Source of the DNA: Gammaproteobacteria bacterium
GTDB lineage: Bacteria > Pseudomonadota > Gammaproteobacteria > Pseudomonadales > Azotimanducaceae_A
Assembly (NCBI GenBank): GCA_026713405.1
Contig: JAPOON010000432.1
Location: forward strand, 1-6,463
Length of the DNA stretch: 6,463 bases
Direction: 5' to 3'
Made by a program: the position numbers and the translations under genes. The notes beneath the pieces are model-generated. The model ran no database searches. It had not been told where the DNA came from and was given only the letters and a program-made list of their open reading frames with translations. Shown in pieces: positions 1-5,423 of this stretch. How positions within the stretch are numbered: position 1 is the stretch's first letter; every line of letters starts with the position of its first letter.

Positions 1-313
1 TCTCACTGCCCATCCAGGCGGCGCCGAAGCTGGAATTCCAGTAGGACAGGGCCTCGGTGACCAGGCACTGTTCGATGAACCCGAGTCCCTGGCCGCCGTA
101 TTGCTCCGGAACGGACGTGCCGAGCAGGCCCATCTGGTGCAGCGAGCGGTATTGCGCCTCCGGGAACCAGTCGTCCCGGTCCATCCGGTCGCAGAGCGGA
201 TGCAGATGCTCACGGCTGTAGCGGTACACCGTGTCGTAGATCTGCTGGTGCTCCTCGGCATAGCCGTATCTGGCGAGATCGGGGACGGTCATGGATGCAT
301 TCTCGGTGGCCAT
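1..313 (-). CDS. Acyl-CoA dehydrogenase, N-terminal part (cut by window edge)
   Basis: About 104 residues of the N-terminal helical domain of an FAD-dependent acyl-CoA dehydrogenase are visible; the gene continues past the left edge. Seen: a helix-rich N-terminus, the segment MGLLGTSVPEQYGGQGLG (typical of this family, where the PxxYGGxG motif closes the N-terminal domain) and a following helix FIEQCLVTEALSYW. The family oxidises the alpha-beta bond of acyl-CoA thioesters and passes electrons to ETF in the cytoplasm. The active-site base and FAD-binding parts lie outside the window, so substrate class cannot be judged. Start: the first in-frame ATG after an upstream stop is at 313 (MATENASMTV); a second ATG at 292 is equally possible, and neither has a strong Shine-Dalgarno. 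It follows the MaoC gene on the same strand after 55 bp, so the two are probably cotranscribed. Confidence 0.88.
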   Translation of the reverse strand, partial: MATENASMTVPDLARYGYAEEHQQIYDTVYRYSREHLHPLCDRMDRDDWFPEAQYRSLHQMGLLGTSVPEQYGGQGLGFIEQCLVTEALSYWNSSFGAAWMGSE

Positions 314-368
314 GCCCGCCAAGTCTTGTCAATTCGGGCAGCGGGCGTTTCCCCAAACACGGCCCCGG

Positions 369-827
369 TCAATCCCAATACCGGTTGATGAAGGTGGCGA
401 CGGCCGCCGGCTCTCCCGTATCGGCGAAGGAGAACGAGATTCCGTAGTGCACCTCTATGCCGCTGTCCCGATCGAGCACCTTTTCCACGGTGGCCCTGCA
501 ACGGATGCGTGAGCCCACCGTTACGGGCCTGAGAATGCGGATGCCATCGATGCCCTTGACGATCATCCGTGCCAGGTTGATGTCCATGACCTGCCAGAAC
601 AGGCTCGGGAACAGGGCGGGCAGATACAGGCCGGGTGCAATCAGGGCGCCGTACGGCGATGCCTTGCAGCGCTCCTCGTCCCAGTGTATCCACTCGTCGT
701 TGCCGGTGCCGCGGCAGAAGTCCTGAATGCCATCGGCCGTAATCGTGACCGGGTCGGAGTCGACGATCACCCGGCCCTGCAGGCGGCGGAAGTCATCGCA
801 ACCGTCGATGACGATCTTATCGCTCAT
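369..827 (-). CDS. MaoC/NodN-like hotdog-fold acyl-CoA dehydratase family protein
   Basis: A 152-residue single hotdog protein. Family enzymes hydrate enoyl-CoA or dehydrate 3-hydroxyacyl-CoA in the cytoplasm. Seen: GTGNDEWIHWDEERC at residues 40-54, which matches the NodN/MaoC active-site segment (usual form GDxxWIHxDxERA), followed by YGALIAPGLYLPALFP (59-74), which matches the family's FGGTIAHGFLTLSLLP. Two differences stand out: the usual catalytic Asp five residues before the active-site His (H48) is Asn43, and IAHG is IAPG. The C-terminal strands (RPVTVGSRIRCRATVEKV, then VHYGISFSF) fit the hotdog core. Start: ATG at 827 chosen; an in-frame GTG at 851 would add eight residues but matches nothing in the family. 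It lies upstream of the acyl-CoA dehydrogenase and is divergent from the Paa-like operon. Membership of the superfamily is sure; dehydratase activity is less so because of the Asn. Confidence 0.85.
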   Translation of the reverse strand: MSDKIVIDGCDDFRRLQGRVIVDSDPVTITADGIQDFCRGTGNDEWIHWDEERCKASPYGALIAPGLYLPALFPSLFWQVMDINLARMIVKGIDGIRILRPVTVGSRIRCRATVEKVLDRDSGIEVHYGISFSFADTGEPAAVATFINRYWD

Positions 828-991
828 TGCCGATCCGGCACGGAAGGGCACCGCACCCTGTGGCGCCCCAAACCGTTGCTGCCATCCTGCTGTTCATTGC
901 GGCAGCCGGCGTTGAAAGTCGATGTGCGGCTTTCTCTCGAACTCGCCGGAACTCCGGTACCGAATCGACGGATGCTTTGCCCGTTGCGACC

Positions 992-1020
992 TTGACGCCG
1001 TTGTAGCCAATACCTACCAT
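992..1020 (+). promoter_or_regulatory. Putative sigma70 promoter of the Paa-like operon
   Basis: A -35 element TTGACG (992-997, five of six consensus bases) and a -10 element TACCAT (1015-1020, four of six) are separated by exactly 17 bp. This would start transcription near 1027, about 50 nt before the ATG of the PaaA-like gene. It lies in the 249-bp divergent region between the MaoC gene and the operon. I saw no comparably good promoter for the minus-strand pair. No clear activator-binding repeat was recognised upstream of it. Confidence 0.5.
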
Positions 1021-1063
1021 CGCCTGAGAACGTGCGGCGAGTATCGTCTAAATCATTGAATAA

Positions 1064-1077
1064 TGGAATAAATTCCA
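1064..1077. repeat. Perfect 14-bp palindrome over the ribosome-binding site of the PaaA-like gene
   Basis: TGGAAT-AA-ATTCCA: two six-base arms with a 2-bp centre. The left arm contains the GGAA that would serve as Shine-Dalgarno, and the last base of the right arm is the A of the ATG at 1077. It could be an operator, or a hairpin-forming or slippery leader; it could also be chance. The surrounding stretch (about 1047-1076) is conspicuously AT-rich for this window. Confidence 0.4.
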
Positions 1078-2036
1078 TGACCAACCCGGCAGGTGGCGCT
1101 ACCGCGGAAAATCGGGATGCCGTAGAAGCGGCGATGCTCGCCCGAATCGAGGCCGGCGAACTGTTCGAAGATGCCGCGGAACTCTCCCCGCGCTACAGGG
1201 AGATACTTCGCCAGACCGTCGAAATCGCCTCGATCAGCGAGATCAGCGTGCTCACCTGGGCCTGCACCGCCTTTCGCACCGCGCCCGACATCGGCGCCAA
1301 GATCGCCGTGTGCGCCACCATTCTCGACGAAGTGGGGCACGCCTATCACCAGGGCATTCTCGCTGAGCAGTTCGGCGTCGATGTGCATGCCCGCGCCTTC
1401 CATGACGACATCGCCCATATCTGGACCTGGCCGATCATGGAAATCCCCGTACGCAGCTACATCGAATTCGTGGTGATGCAGTCGATGCTCGACCGCGCCG
1501 GCCTGCACTGGACCAAGGACCTGGAACTGCACTGCAGCTACGCCCCCTACCGACGCACGCTGCGCAAGGTGAACTTCGAGGAAGGCTTTCACATGCGCCA
1601 CGGCAACTTCTGGACGGAGTTCTACTGGAACCACTCCGAAGAGACCCGGGCCGCGGTGCAGCGCGGCATCGACTGGATCTTCCCGTTCGGCGTGATGTGG
1701 TTCGGCAAACCGGACAACCTCAAGACACGGCCGGAGCAGCTGACCTACCGCGTGCGTGGCTGGAGCAACGACTTCATGCGCGAGAAGTGGCTGCAGTCGA
1801 CCTGCGCCTTCCTGAACCGCCTCGGTGCCGACTTTCCCGCTGAATTTGACGCCGACAGCAAGCGATGGGTACTCACCATGCCCTATCCCATGCTCTACGA
1901 CGCCGAAGCCTGCACCTGGAGCGGCGAGCCGTGCTCACACGCGGAATACTGGCAGCACTCCCGCAGGGGCGGGCCCATGCGTCCGGGCGCCTACGAGCGG
2001 TTGCGCGGAGAACGCTGGGGTAACGCGCTGTGGTAG
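1077..2036 (+). CDS. PaaA-like di-iron oxygenase alpha subunit (acyl-CoA epoxygenase/monooxygenase)
   Basis: A 319-residue ferritin-like protein homologous to PaaA, the catalytic subunit of phenylacetyl-CoA 1,2-epoxidase (about 310 residues in E. coli). Seen: candidate di-iron ligands E55, E85 and H88 (DEVGHAYH, an ExxH motif), D139 (MLDRAG), then CSYAPY (153-158) and EEGFHMRHG with E169 and H172 (second ExxH). The E55/E85/H88 spacing and the CSYxPY...EExFHxRxG block agree with PaaA as I remember it. The di-iron site is therefore intact and the protein should activate O2 on a CoA thioester. Start: ATG 1077 with GGAA 8 nt upstream; an in-frame GTG at 1032 would add 15 residues with no family match. 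It is first in the operon and overlaps the next gene by 7 nt. The substrate need not be phenylacetyl-CoA: divergence is clear, and the neighbours point to beta-oxidation rather than to the classic paa pathway. Confidence 0.9.
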   Translation: MTNPAGGATAENRDAVEAAMLARIEAGELFEDAAELSPRYREILRQTVEIASISEISVLTWACTAFRTAPDIGAKIAVCATILDEVGHAYHQGILAEQFGVDVHARAFHDDIAHIWTWPIMEIPVRSYIEFVVMQSMLDRAGLHWTKDLELHCSYAPYRRTLRKVNFEEGFHMRHGNFWTEFYWNHSEETRAAVQRGIDWIFPFGVMWFGKPDNLKTRPEQLTYRVRGWSNDFMREKWLQSTCAFLNRLGADFPAEFDADSKRWVLTMPYPMLYDAEACTWSGEPCSHAEYWQHSRRGGPMRPGAYERLRGERWGNALW

Positions 2037-2347
2037 TCGATCCAGGCGCCGTCAAAGCCGCGGTGGGCCGGGTGCTCGACCCGCACATCAACGTGCCGCT
2101 GACCGAAATGGGAATGCTGAGCGCCGTGCGGGCGGATGACGCGGGCAACGTCGATGTCTCCCTGGTTTTTCCCTGCCTGGGCTGCCCGGCCTTCACGATG
2201 CTGAAGGAGAACGTGCGGCGGCAGGTGCAGCGCGTGGACGGCGTCGGCGACGTACGCGTCCGGGTGGACTGGGAGGCCCGTTGGGACCGCTCCCTGATGT
2301 CTGACCGGGCCAAACGATATGCGGCGCGAAGCGGCTACCGGATCTAG
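2030..2347 (+). CDS. DUF59 protein equal to the N-terminal half of PaaD
   Basis: A 105-residue MIP18/SufT-type DUF59 domain. Seen: LDPHINVPLTEMGML (16-30) and the FPCLGCPA segment with C49 and C52, as in PaaD and other DUF59 proteins involved in Fe-S or metal-centre maturation. The tail WEARWDRSLMSDRAKRYAARSGYRI corresponds to the PaaD segment after the DUF59 fold and stops where PaaD continues into a linker and zinc ribbon. That zinc ribbon is encoded separately at 2678-2887. Start: GTG at 2030, overlapping the stop of the PaaA-like gene by 7 nt, with GGGG about 9 nt upstream, so translation is probably coupled. The stop codon TAG (2345-2347) lies within the CTAG that begins a decayed palindromic element. 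Likely role: accessory factor for maturing the di-iron oxygenase, together with the zinc-ribbon half. Confidence 0.85.
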   Translation: MVVDPGAVKAAVGRVLDPHINVPLTEMGMLSAVRADDAGNVDVSLVFPCLGCPAFTMLKENVRRQVQRVDGVGDVRVRVDWEARWDRSLMSDRAKRYAARSGYRI

Positions 2348-2417
2348 CCGCACCTACTCATGAAAGTACCGCGGCCGTCAACAGCAGCGAAGCAACCGGG
2401 CGTGTCACGGCCCGGTA
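2344..2417 (+). repeat. Decayed half copy of the palindromic MITE-like element
   Basis: Bases 2344-2417 align with the left half of the intact element at 4180-4363. The first 21 bases (CTAGCCGCACCTACTCATGAA) differ at two positions. After a 3-nt gap the next 27 (to GCAGCGAA) differ at four, and similarity fades after about 2417. The right half with the mirrored terminus is missing. The remnant fills most of the 94-bp gap between the DUF59 gene and the PaaB-like gene and provides, or sits directly at, the TAG stop of the DUF59 gene. It is the only sizeable gap inside the otherwise overlapping or closely spaced operon. Confidence 0.75.
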
Positions 2418-2441
2418 TGCCCGCGGTGGGCCGTTAGAGCC

Positions 2442-2678
2442 GTGCCCTTGGGCCGTTCCAGATCGCTGGACCAGCAATTCGAGGTTTTCGGCCGCGACCA
2501 GGTCGAGCGTCCGCTGTCCCACATCGGCAGCATCGTGGCGCCCAATCAGGAACTCGCCGTGGCCCGCGCGCGCATCCTGTACTCGGAACGCCAGTGGGTG
2601 GAACTGTGCGTGGCGCCGGCGGAGTCGTTCATGCACTGCCTGCAGGGCGGGCGCAGCGGCACGGTAGGGCTCGCCTGA
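2442..2678 (+). CDS. PaaB-like small subunit of the acyl-CoA oxygenase complex
   Basis: A 78-residue protein resembling PaaB, the small subunit that bridges PaaA-PaaC units (E. coli PaaB is 95 residues). Seen: QFEVFGRDQVERPLSHIGSI (12-31) matching the PaaB pattern YEVFVRG...LSH.HVGS, then a helix NQELAVARARILYSERQ (35-51) and a strand with WVELCVAP, like the alanine/arginine-rich helix and W-V strand of PaaB. It lacks the longer C-terminal tail of PaaB. Start: GTG 2442 is the only reasonable start; no ATG occurs in the open frame upstream back to the TGA at 2361, and no clear Shine-Dalgarno is seen. The stop overlaps the next start as ATGA (2676-2680). It lies between the two halves of PaaD. 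Confidence 0.8.
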   Translation: MPLGRSRSLDQQFEVFGRDQVERPLSHIGSIVAPNQELAVARARILYSERQWVELCVAPAESFMHCLQGGRSGTVGLA

Positions 2679-2887
2679 TGAACGACCGACGGACAGCGGC
2701 GGGTTCCCGCGGGCACTTCCGGCCAACGGAAGAATACGATGGCCAGGTGCGCTGCCCCTGGTGCGAATCCACCCATACCCGGCTGGTCAGCCCCTACGGC
2801 CCAAGCGTGGCGGAGATGATGTTCGAATGCCTCGACTGCGGGCAGGGATTCGGCTGGCTGAAGTGGCAGCACCGGCTCCCCGGCTGA
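2678..2887 (+). CDS. Zinc-ribbon protein equal to the C-terminal half of PaaD
   Basis: A 69-residue protein with two CxxC pairs (C26-C29 and C51-C54). The pattern RCPWCESTHTRLVSPYG...FECLDCGQGF...K matches the C-terminal zinc ribbon of PaaD (RCPxCxSxHTxLxSxxG...CxxCxxxFxxxK in E. coli). Residues 1-24 form a polar, probably flexible N-terminus. It carries no DUF59 domain; that part is encoded at 2030-2347. Start: ATG 2678, overlapping the PaaB-like stop in ATGA, which implies translational coupling. Likely role (inference from PaaD): maturation or assembly of the di-iron oxygenase, acting in trans with the DUF59 half. A gene this small is easily missed by automatic annotation, but the motif match makes it convincing. 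Confidence 0.85.
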   Translation: MNDRRTAAGSRGHFRPTEEYDGQVRCPWCESTHTRLVSPYGPSVAEMMFECLDCGQGFGWLKWQHRLPG

Positions 2888-2900
2888 TGGCTGCCCTGTC

Positions 2901-3761
2901 GTGAATTATGCGGCCGAGGTCACTGCTGCGCTCAAGAGTGAACTGCTCTGTATCGCCGACAGCAACTGGGTGCTGGGGCACTGGTACGTCAACTGCATGC
3001 TCAACGGCCGGGAACTGACCGATTTCACCTCCATGGCCGGAATCGCCGAGGAAAAGCTCGGCCACGCCAGGGCCCTCTTCCGGTTCATGGAGGAGTACTA
3101 CGGGCTTCCGGAGCATCAACTCGAATTCGCCCGGTCGGCGGATGACATTCACAGCATGGCGCTGCTCGACGCGCCCCCGGAGAACTGGGCCGACTTCGTT
3201 CTGACCCTGTATCTGGCCGACAAGGCCCTGTGGCGATTCTCCGCCACGCTGCGCAAGGGCAATTTCGCGCCCGCCGCCAACCTGGTTACCCGGTTCGGCG
3301 AAGAGGCTTATTTTCACCAGCTTTGCATCGACGGCTGGCTGAAGGCGCTGGATGACGGCGAACGGCGCGACCTGGCTTCCGTTCTGCCCACCCGGCTGCC
3401 GCCGGTACTGCAATGGTTCGACGGGCCCGATGCCGACCCCCTGCTGGATGCGGGGGTGCGCACCGAGCCGCTGGCGCAAGCGCGGGACCGCCTCGAGGCA
3501 GACATCCGGAAGTCGTTTGAAACGCTGCCGCACCCGGCGGACGAAACCTCGGCGCACCACCCCGGCCCCGGCGAATCGATCCCCTGGGATGCCGTGCGGC
3601 GCCGTTCGCATGGGAGCGCTCTGCCGCCGCGCCTGTGGGAGTCGATGGTGCCAACGAGTGCGGCAGCGAGGCTTGCCCGCCGTCCCCTGGCGGTGAGCAT
3701 CGACGACAACATCGATCTGTTCGGCAAGGTCAGGAAGGACGAAACCGAACCCCAATTCTGA
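2901..3761 (+). CDS. PaaC-like structural subunit of the acyl-CoA oxygenase complex
   Basis: A 286-residue ferritin-like protein related to PaaC, the non-catalytic partner of PaaA (about 250 residues in E. coli, so this one has a longer C-terminus). Seen: CIADSNWVLGHWYVN (17-31) resembling the PaaC segment LADDCLILGQRLSEW, then AEEKLGHARALF (49-60) resembling DLLGQARALL, and FGEEAYFHQLC (132-142) resembling the second helix pair. The position that would hold the metal-binding Glu of ExxH is Lys52, so the site should not bind a di-iron centre, as expected for PaaC. Residues from about 175 on are Pro/Arg-rich and do not match anything I recognise until PLAVSIDDNIDLF near the end. Start: GTG 2901, 13 nt after the zinc-ribbon gene; no ATG is available in frame. 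It is last in the operon and converges with the ferredoxin gene. Confidence 0.82.
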   Translation: MNYAAEVTAALKSELLCIADSNWVLGHWYVNCMLNGRELTDFTSMAGIAEEKLGHARALFRFMEEYYGLPEHQLEFARSADDIHSMALLDAPPENWADFVLTLYLADKALWRFSATLRKGNFAPAANLVTRFGEEAYFHQLCIDGWLKALDDGERRDLASVLPTRLPPVLQWFDGPDADPLLDAGVRTEPLAQARDRLEADIRKSFETLPHPADETSAHHPGPGESIPWDAVRRRSHGSALPPRLWESMVPTSAAARLARRPLAVSIDDNIDLFGKVRKDETEPQF

Positions 3762-3776
3762 CCGCGACGGGTCGGC

Positions 3777-3817
3777 CCGGTGCAACCGGACAGGGATTTG
3801 TTGGCCGCGGTATCCCT
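3777..3817. terminator. Possible weak hairpins between converging genes
   Basis: The 56-bp gap between the two converging stop codons holds a short hairpin CCGGT-GCA-ACCGG (3777-3789) and a looser AGGGAT/ATCCCT pair (3792-3797 with 3812-3817, 14-nt loop). Neither has a T tract, so intrinsic termination is uncertain. Confidence 0.25.
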
Positions 3818-4135
3818 TCAGCCGTTGTCTGCGATCTGCAGTTCGATCCCGTCGAGCGCTTCGGTCATGTGGATCTGACAGGCCAGGCGGCTGCTCGCCC
3901 GCCTGCCCTCCACCATGCACAGCATTCCTTCCTCGAGGTCTTCTATCGGGGGCAGGCGCGACAGCCAATCACGGCTGATGTGGGAATGACAGGTGCCGCA
4001 GGCCGCCGCGCCGCCGCATTCCGCGACCATGCCCGGGATCTGCTGATTGAACGCGCCTTCCATGAGTGAGAAGCCGATGTCGACTTCTTCCTCGTGGCGA
4101 ACTCCGAGCGGATCGATGTAGATGACCTTGGGCAT
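3818..4135 (-). CDS. [2Fe-2S] ferredoxin, putidaredoxin/adrenodoxin type
   Basis: A 105-residue plant/vertebrate-fold ferredoxin. The four cluster ligands are C40, C46, C49 and C86 (C-X5-C-X2-C-X36-C), nearly the spacing of putidaredoxin, with the segment ECGGAAACGTCHSHI. An acidic stretch PPIEDLEEGML (62-72), typical for docking to redox partners in this type, is present; C73 is an extra cysteine. The protein is a soluble one-electron carrier. Start: ATG 4135 with TGGAG 5 nt upstream. It converges on the PaaC-like gene and is divergent from the AraC-type regulator. Because no PaaE-type reductase is present, it is the best candidate electron donor to the PaaA-like oxygenase; it would still need a ferredoxin reductase encoded elsewhere. 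Family identity is very sure, the partner is inferred. Confidence 0.92.
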   Translation of the reverse strand: MPKVIYIDPLGVRHEEEVDIGFSLMEGAFNQQIPGMVAECGGAAACGTCHSHISRDWLSRLPPIEDLEEGMLCMVEGRRASSRLACQIHMTEALDGIELQIADNG

Positions 4136-4160
4136 TGGGGCTCCATTTGGGCGATAGCGA

Positions 4161-4166
4161 TATAAT
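4161..4166 (+). promoter_or_regulatory. Consensus -10 box upstream of the element and regulator
   Basis: TATAAT matches the sigma70 -10 consensus fully, but no good -35 is seen 16-18 bp upstream. It faces the AraC-type gene. Without the 184-bp element it would lie about 23 nt before the TTG codon at 4374, so it may be the original regulator promoter, now with the element placed in its leader. Confidence 0.35.
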
Positions 4167-4179
4167 CGTTGGTCGGAAT

Positions 4180-4363
4180 CTAGCCGGACCTATTCATGAA
4201 TGAACTACTGCGGTCGTCAATAGCAGCGAAAACACTGGGCGTGCTCCCGCCGCGTACTCGACGTGCTGTCAAGCACGCCTCCGTGCGCTCTGGTCCGCGC
4301 CACCCAGCGTTTTCACTACTCTTGCCAACCTCGCTACGTCCATTCATGAATAGGTCCGGCTAG
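4180..4363. mobile_element. 184-bp MITE-like palindromic element with 23-bp perfect terminal inverted repeats
   Basis: The terminus at 4180-4202 begins CTAGCCGGACCTATT and is the exact reverse complement of 4341-4363. Symmetry continues inward: 4222-4239 (AGCAGCGAAAACACTGGG) pairs with 4303-4320 at 15 of 18 bases, and near the centre CGTGCT-GTCA-AGCACG (4262-4277) forms a tight hairpin. The element could therefore fold almost end to end. It has no ORF, so it would need a transposase in trans. Each end carries the palindromic CTAG. This is either part of a 23-bp repeat or a 4-bp target duplication flanking 19-bp repeats; CTAG-like 4-bp duplications are known for IS5, but I cannot name the parent family. 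A half copy lies at 2344-2417. It separates the regulator's start from the likely promoter. Confidence 0.85.
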
Positions 4364-4373
4364 GGACGCAGCC

Positions 4374-5423
4374 TTGGAAGCGACGCTGCCGCTGCAGAAA
4401 TCCTCATTTGGACCGATTGCCGTTGCAATCTACCAGACGCTCGAATCCTACGGCGTCGATGCCGAACTGGTCATGCGCAACGCCGGCGTGGACCTTGCCC
4501 GCCTGCAGGATCCCACCACCCGCCTGGAACCGTCCGTGCATCGCCGCATCGTGGCGGAAGCCGTGGAAATCACGGGCGATTGCAGTTTCGGGTTGCGCTT
4601 TTCCGATTTTGTGCATCCGACCTCCTTTCACGCGCTCGGGCTTGCGCTGCTCTCGAGCAGCACGCTCAGCGCTTTCTGCAAGCGCTGGGTACGCTACCAC
4701 TCCTTCATAACGACGATGGGCAAGGTCACCTTCGATGAGGCCGCCGTTGATCCTGTTCTGATTTTCCCTTCTCAGTCGTCGAACCCGGAGTCGCAGGTGG
4801 GCCGCGCGATGATCGACGGGCAGATCGCCACGGTGCTCAAGCTGATCCGTTTCATGTACCGTCCGGACTACTTTCCGCGGCGCGTGGAACTGATCTGCCC
4901 GATAGCGCCGGGCACCCGGCGCAACTACGAACGGTACTTCGGGCCGAACCTGCAGTTCGGCGCCGCGCGCAACGGGCTCTATTTCGATCGGGAAGACCTG
5001 AATGCGCGACTGCCCGCTGCCAACGCGGAACTCGCGCGTCTGAACGACGAAGTGGTGGTGAAGTTCCTGGCACGGCTGGAGAAGGCGGACGTGGTGGCCC
5101 GGGCGCACTCCAAGCTTATCGAGCTGCTGCCCTCGGGCCATTGCTGCAAGGCCGAAGTGGCCCGCGCCCTGCACATGAGCGTGCGCACGCTGCACAACCG
5201 CTTGACGGAAGCCGGCACCACCTATCAGCAGTTGCTCGACCGCACGCGCCGGGGACTGGCGGAACAGTACATGCAGCAGCCGAACGTTTCCGTGAGCGAA
5301 GTCGCCTACCTGCTCGGGTTTTCCGACTGCAGCAATTTCTCCAGGGCCTTCCATCGCTGGACCGGCAGTTCACCGAGCGTCTACCGCGAACAGGCCAGGG
5401 CCGGACTCTACCCCGTCAATTGA
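4374..5423 (+). CDS. AraC-family transcriptional regulator (OruR/ArgR-like, arabinose-binding-like N-domain)
   Basis: A 349-residue regulator. Residues about 12-205 match the N-terminal domain of OruR/ArgR-type AraC proteins (FGPIAVAIYQTLESYGVD, then AELVMRNAGVDLARLQDP, TRLEPSVHRRIVAEAVE). The C-terminal DNA-binding domain has both helix-turn-helix units: CKAEVARALHMSVRTLHNRL (258-277) and VSEVAYLLGFSDCSNFSRAF (307-326), followed by the usual GSSPSVYR. It probably senses a pathway compound and activates nearby promoters. Start: TTG 4374 with AGGGA (4362-4366) 7 nt upstream is the only start left in the open frame before conserved sequence; the frame opens at 4350 inside the element. Joining the bases outside the element directly would give ATG-GAC-GCA-GCC-TTG in the same frame, so an original ATG may have been split by the insertion. 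Target genes are inferred from position only. Confidence 0.92.
   Translation: MEATLPLQKSSFGPIAVAIYQTLESYGVDAELVMRNAGVDLARLQDPTTRLEPSVHRRIVAEAVEITGDCSFGLRFSDFVHPTSFHALGLALLSSSTLSAFCKRWVRYHSFITTMGKVTFDEAAVDPVLIFPSQSSNPESQVGRAMIDGQIATVLKLIRFMYRPDYFPRRVELICPIAPGTRRNYERYFGPNLQFGAARNGLYFDREDLNARLPAANAELARLNDEVVVKFLARLEKADVVARAHSKLIELLPSGHCCKAEVARALHMSVRTLHNRLTEAGTTYQQLLDRTRRGLAEQYMQQPNVSVSEVAYLLGFSDCSNFSRAFHRWTGSSPSVYREQARAGLYPVN

Noticed and set aside
2030..2887. Split PaaD as a simple frameshift or sequencing error
   Set aside because: A complete PaaB-like gene and an element remnant lie between the two halves, so no single indel could rejoin them.
2887..2904. Five-codon minicistron ATG-GCT-GCC-CTG-TCG-TGA between the zinc-ribbon and PaaC-like genes, overlapping both stop and start
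   Set aside because: It could serve reinitiation (TGATG, then GTGA), but such a short frame is easily chance and nothing else supports it.
2787..3968. Long minus-strand open frame of 393 codons opposite the PaaC-like gene
   Set aside because: Its sequence is Arg/Gly/Pro-rich without recognisable domains, and the opposite strand encodes a clear PaaC-like protein; a shadow frame of GC-rich coding DNA.
4322..4350. Outward promoter at the right end of the element (TTGCCA at 4322-4327) driving the regulator
   Set aside because: The -35-like hexamer is good, but no acceptable -10 follows at 16-18 bp spacing.
4404..5354. Minus-strand open frame of 316 codons opposite the AraC-type regulator
   Set aside because: No domain or motif, and composition typical of an antisense shadow; the plus strand has both AraC helix-turn-helix motifs.
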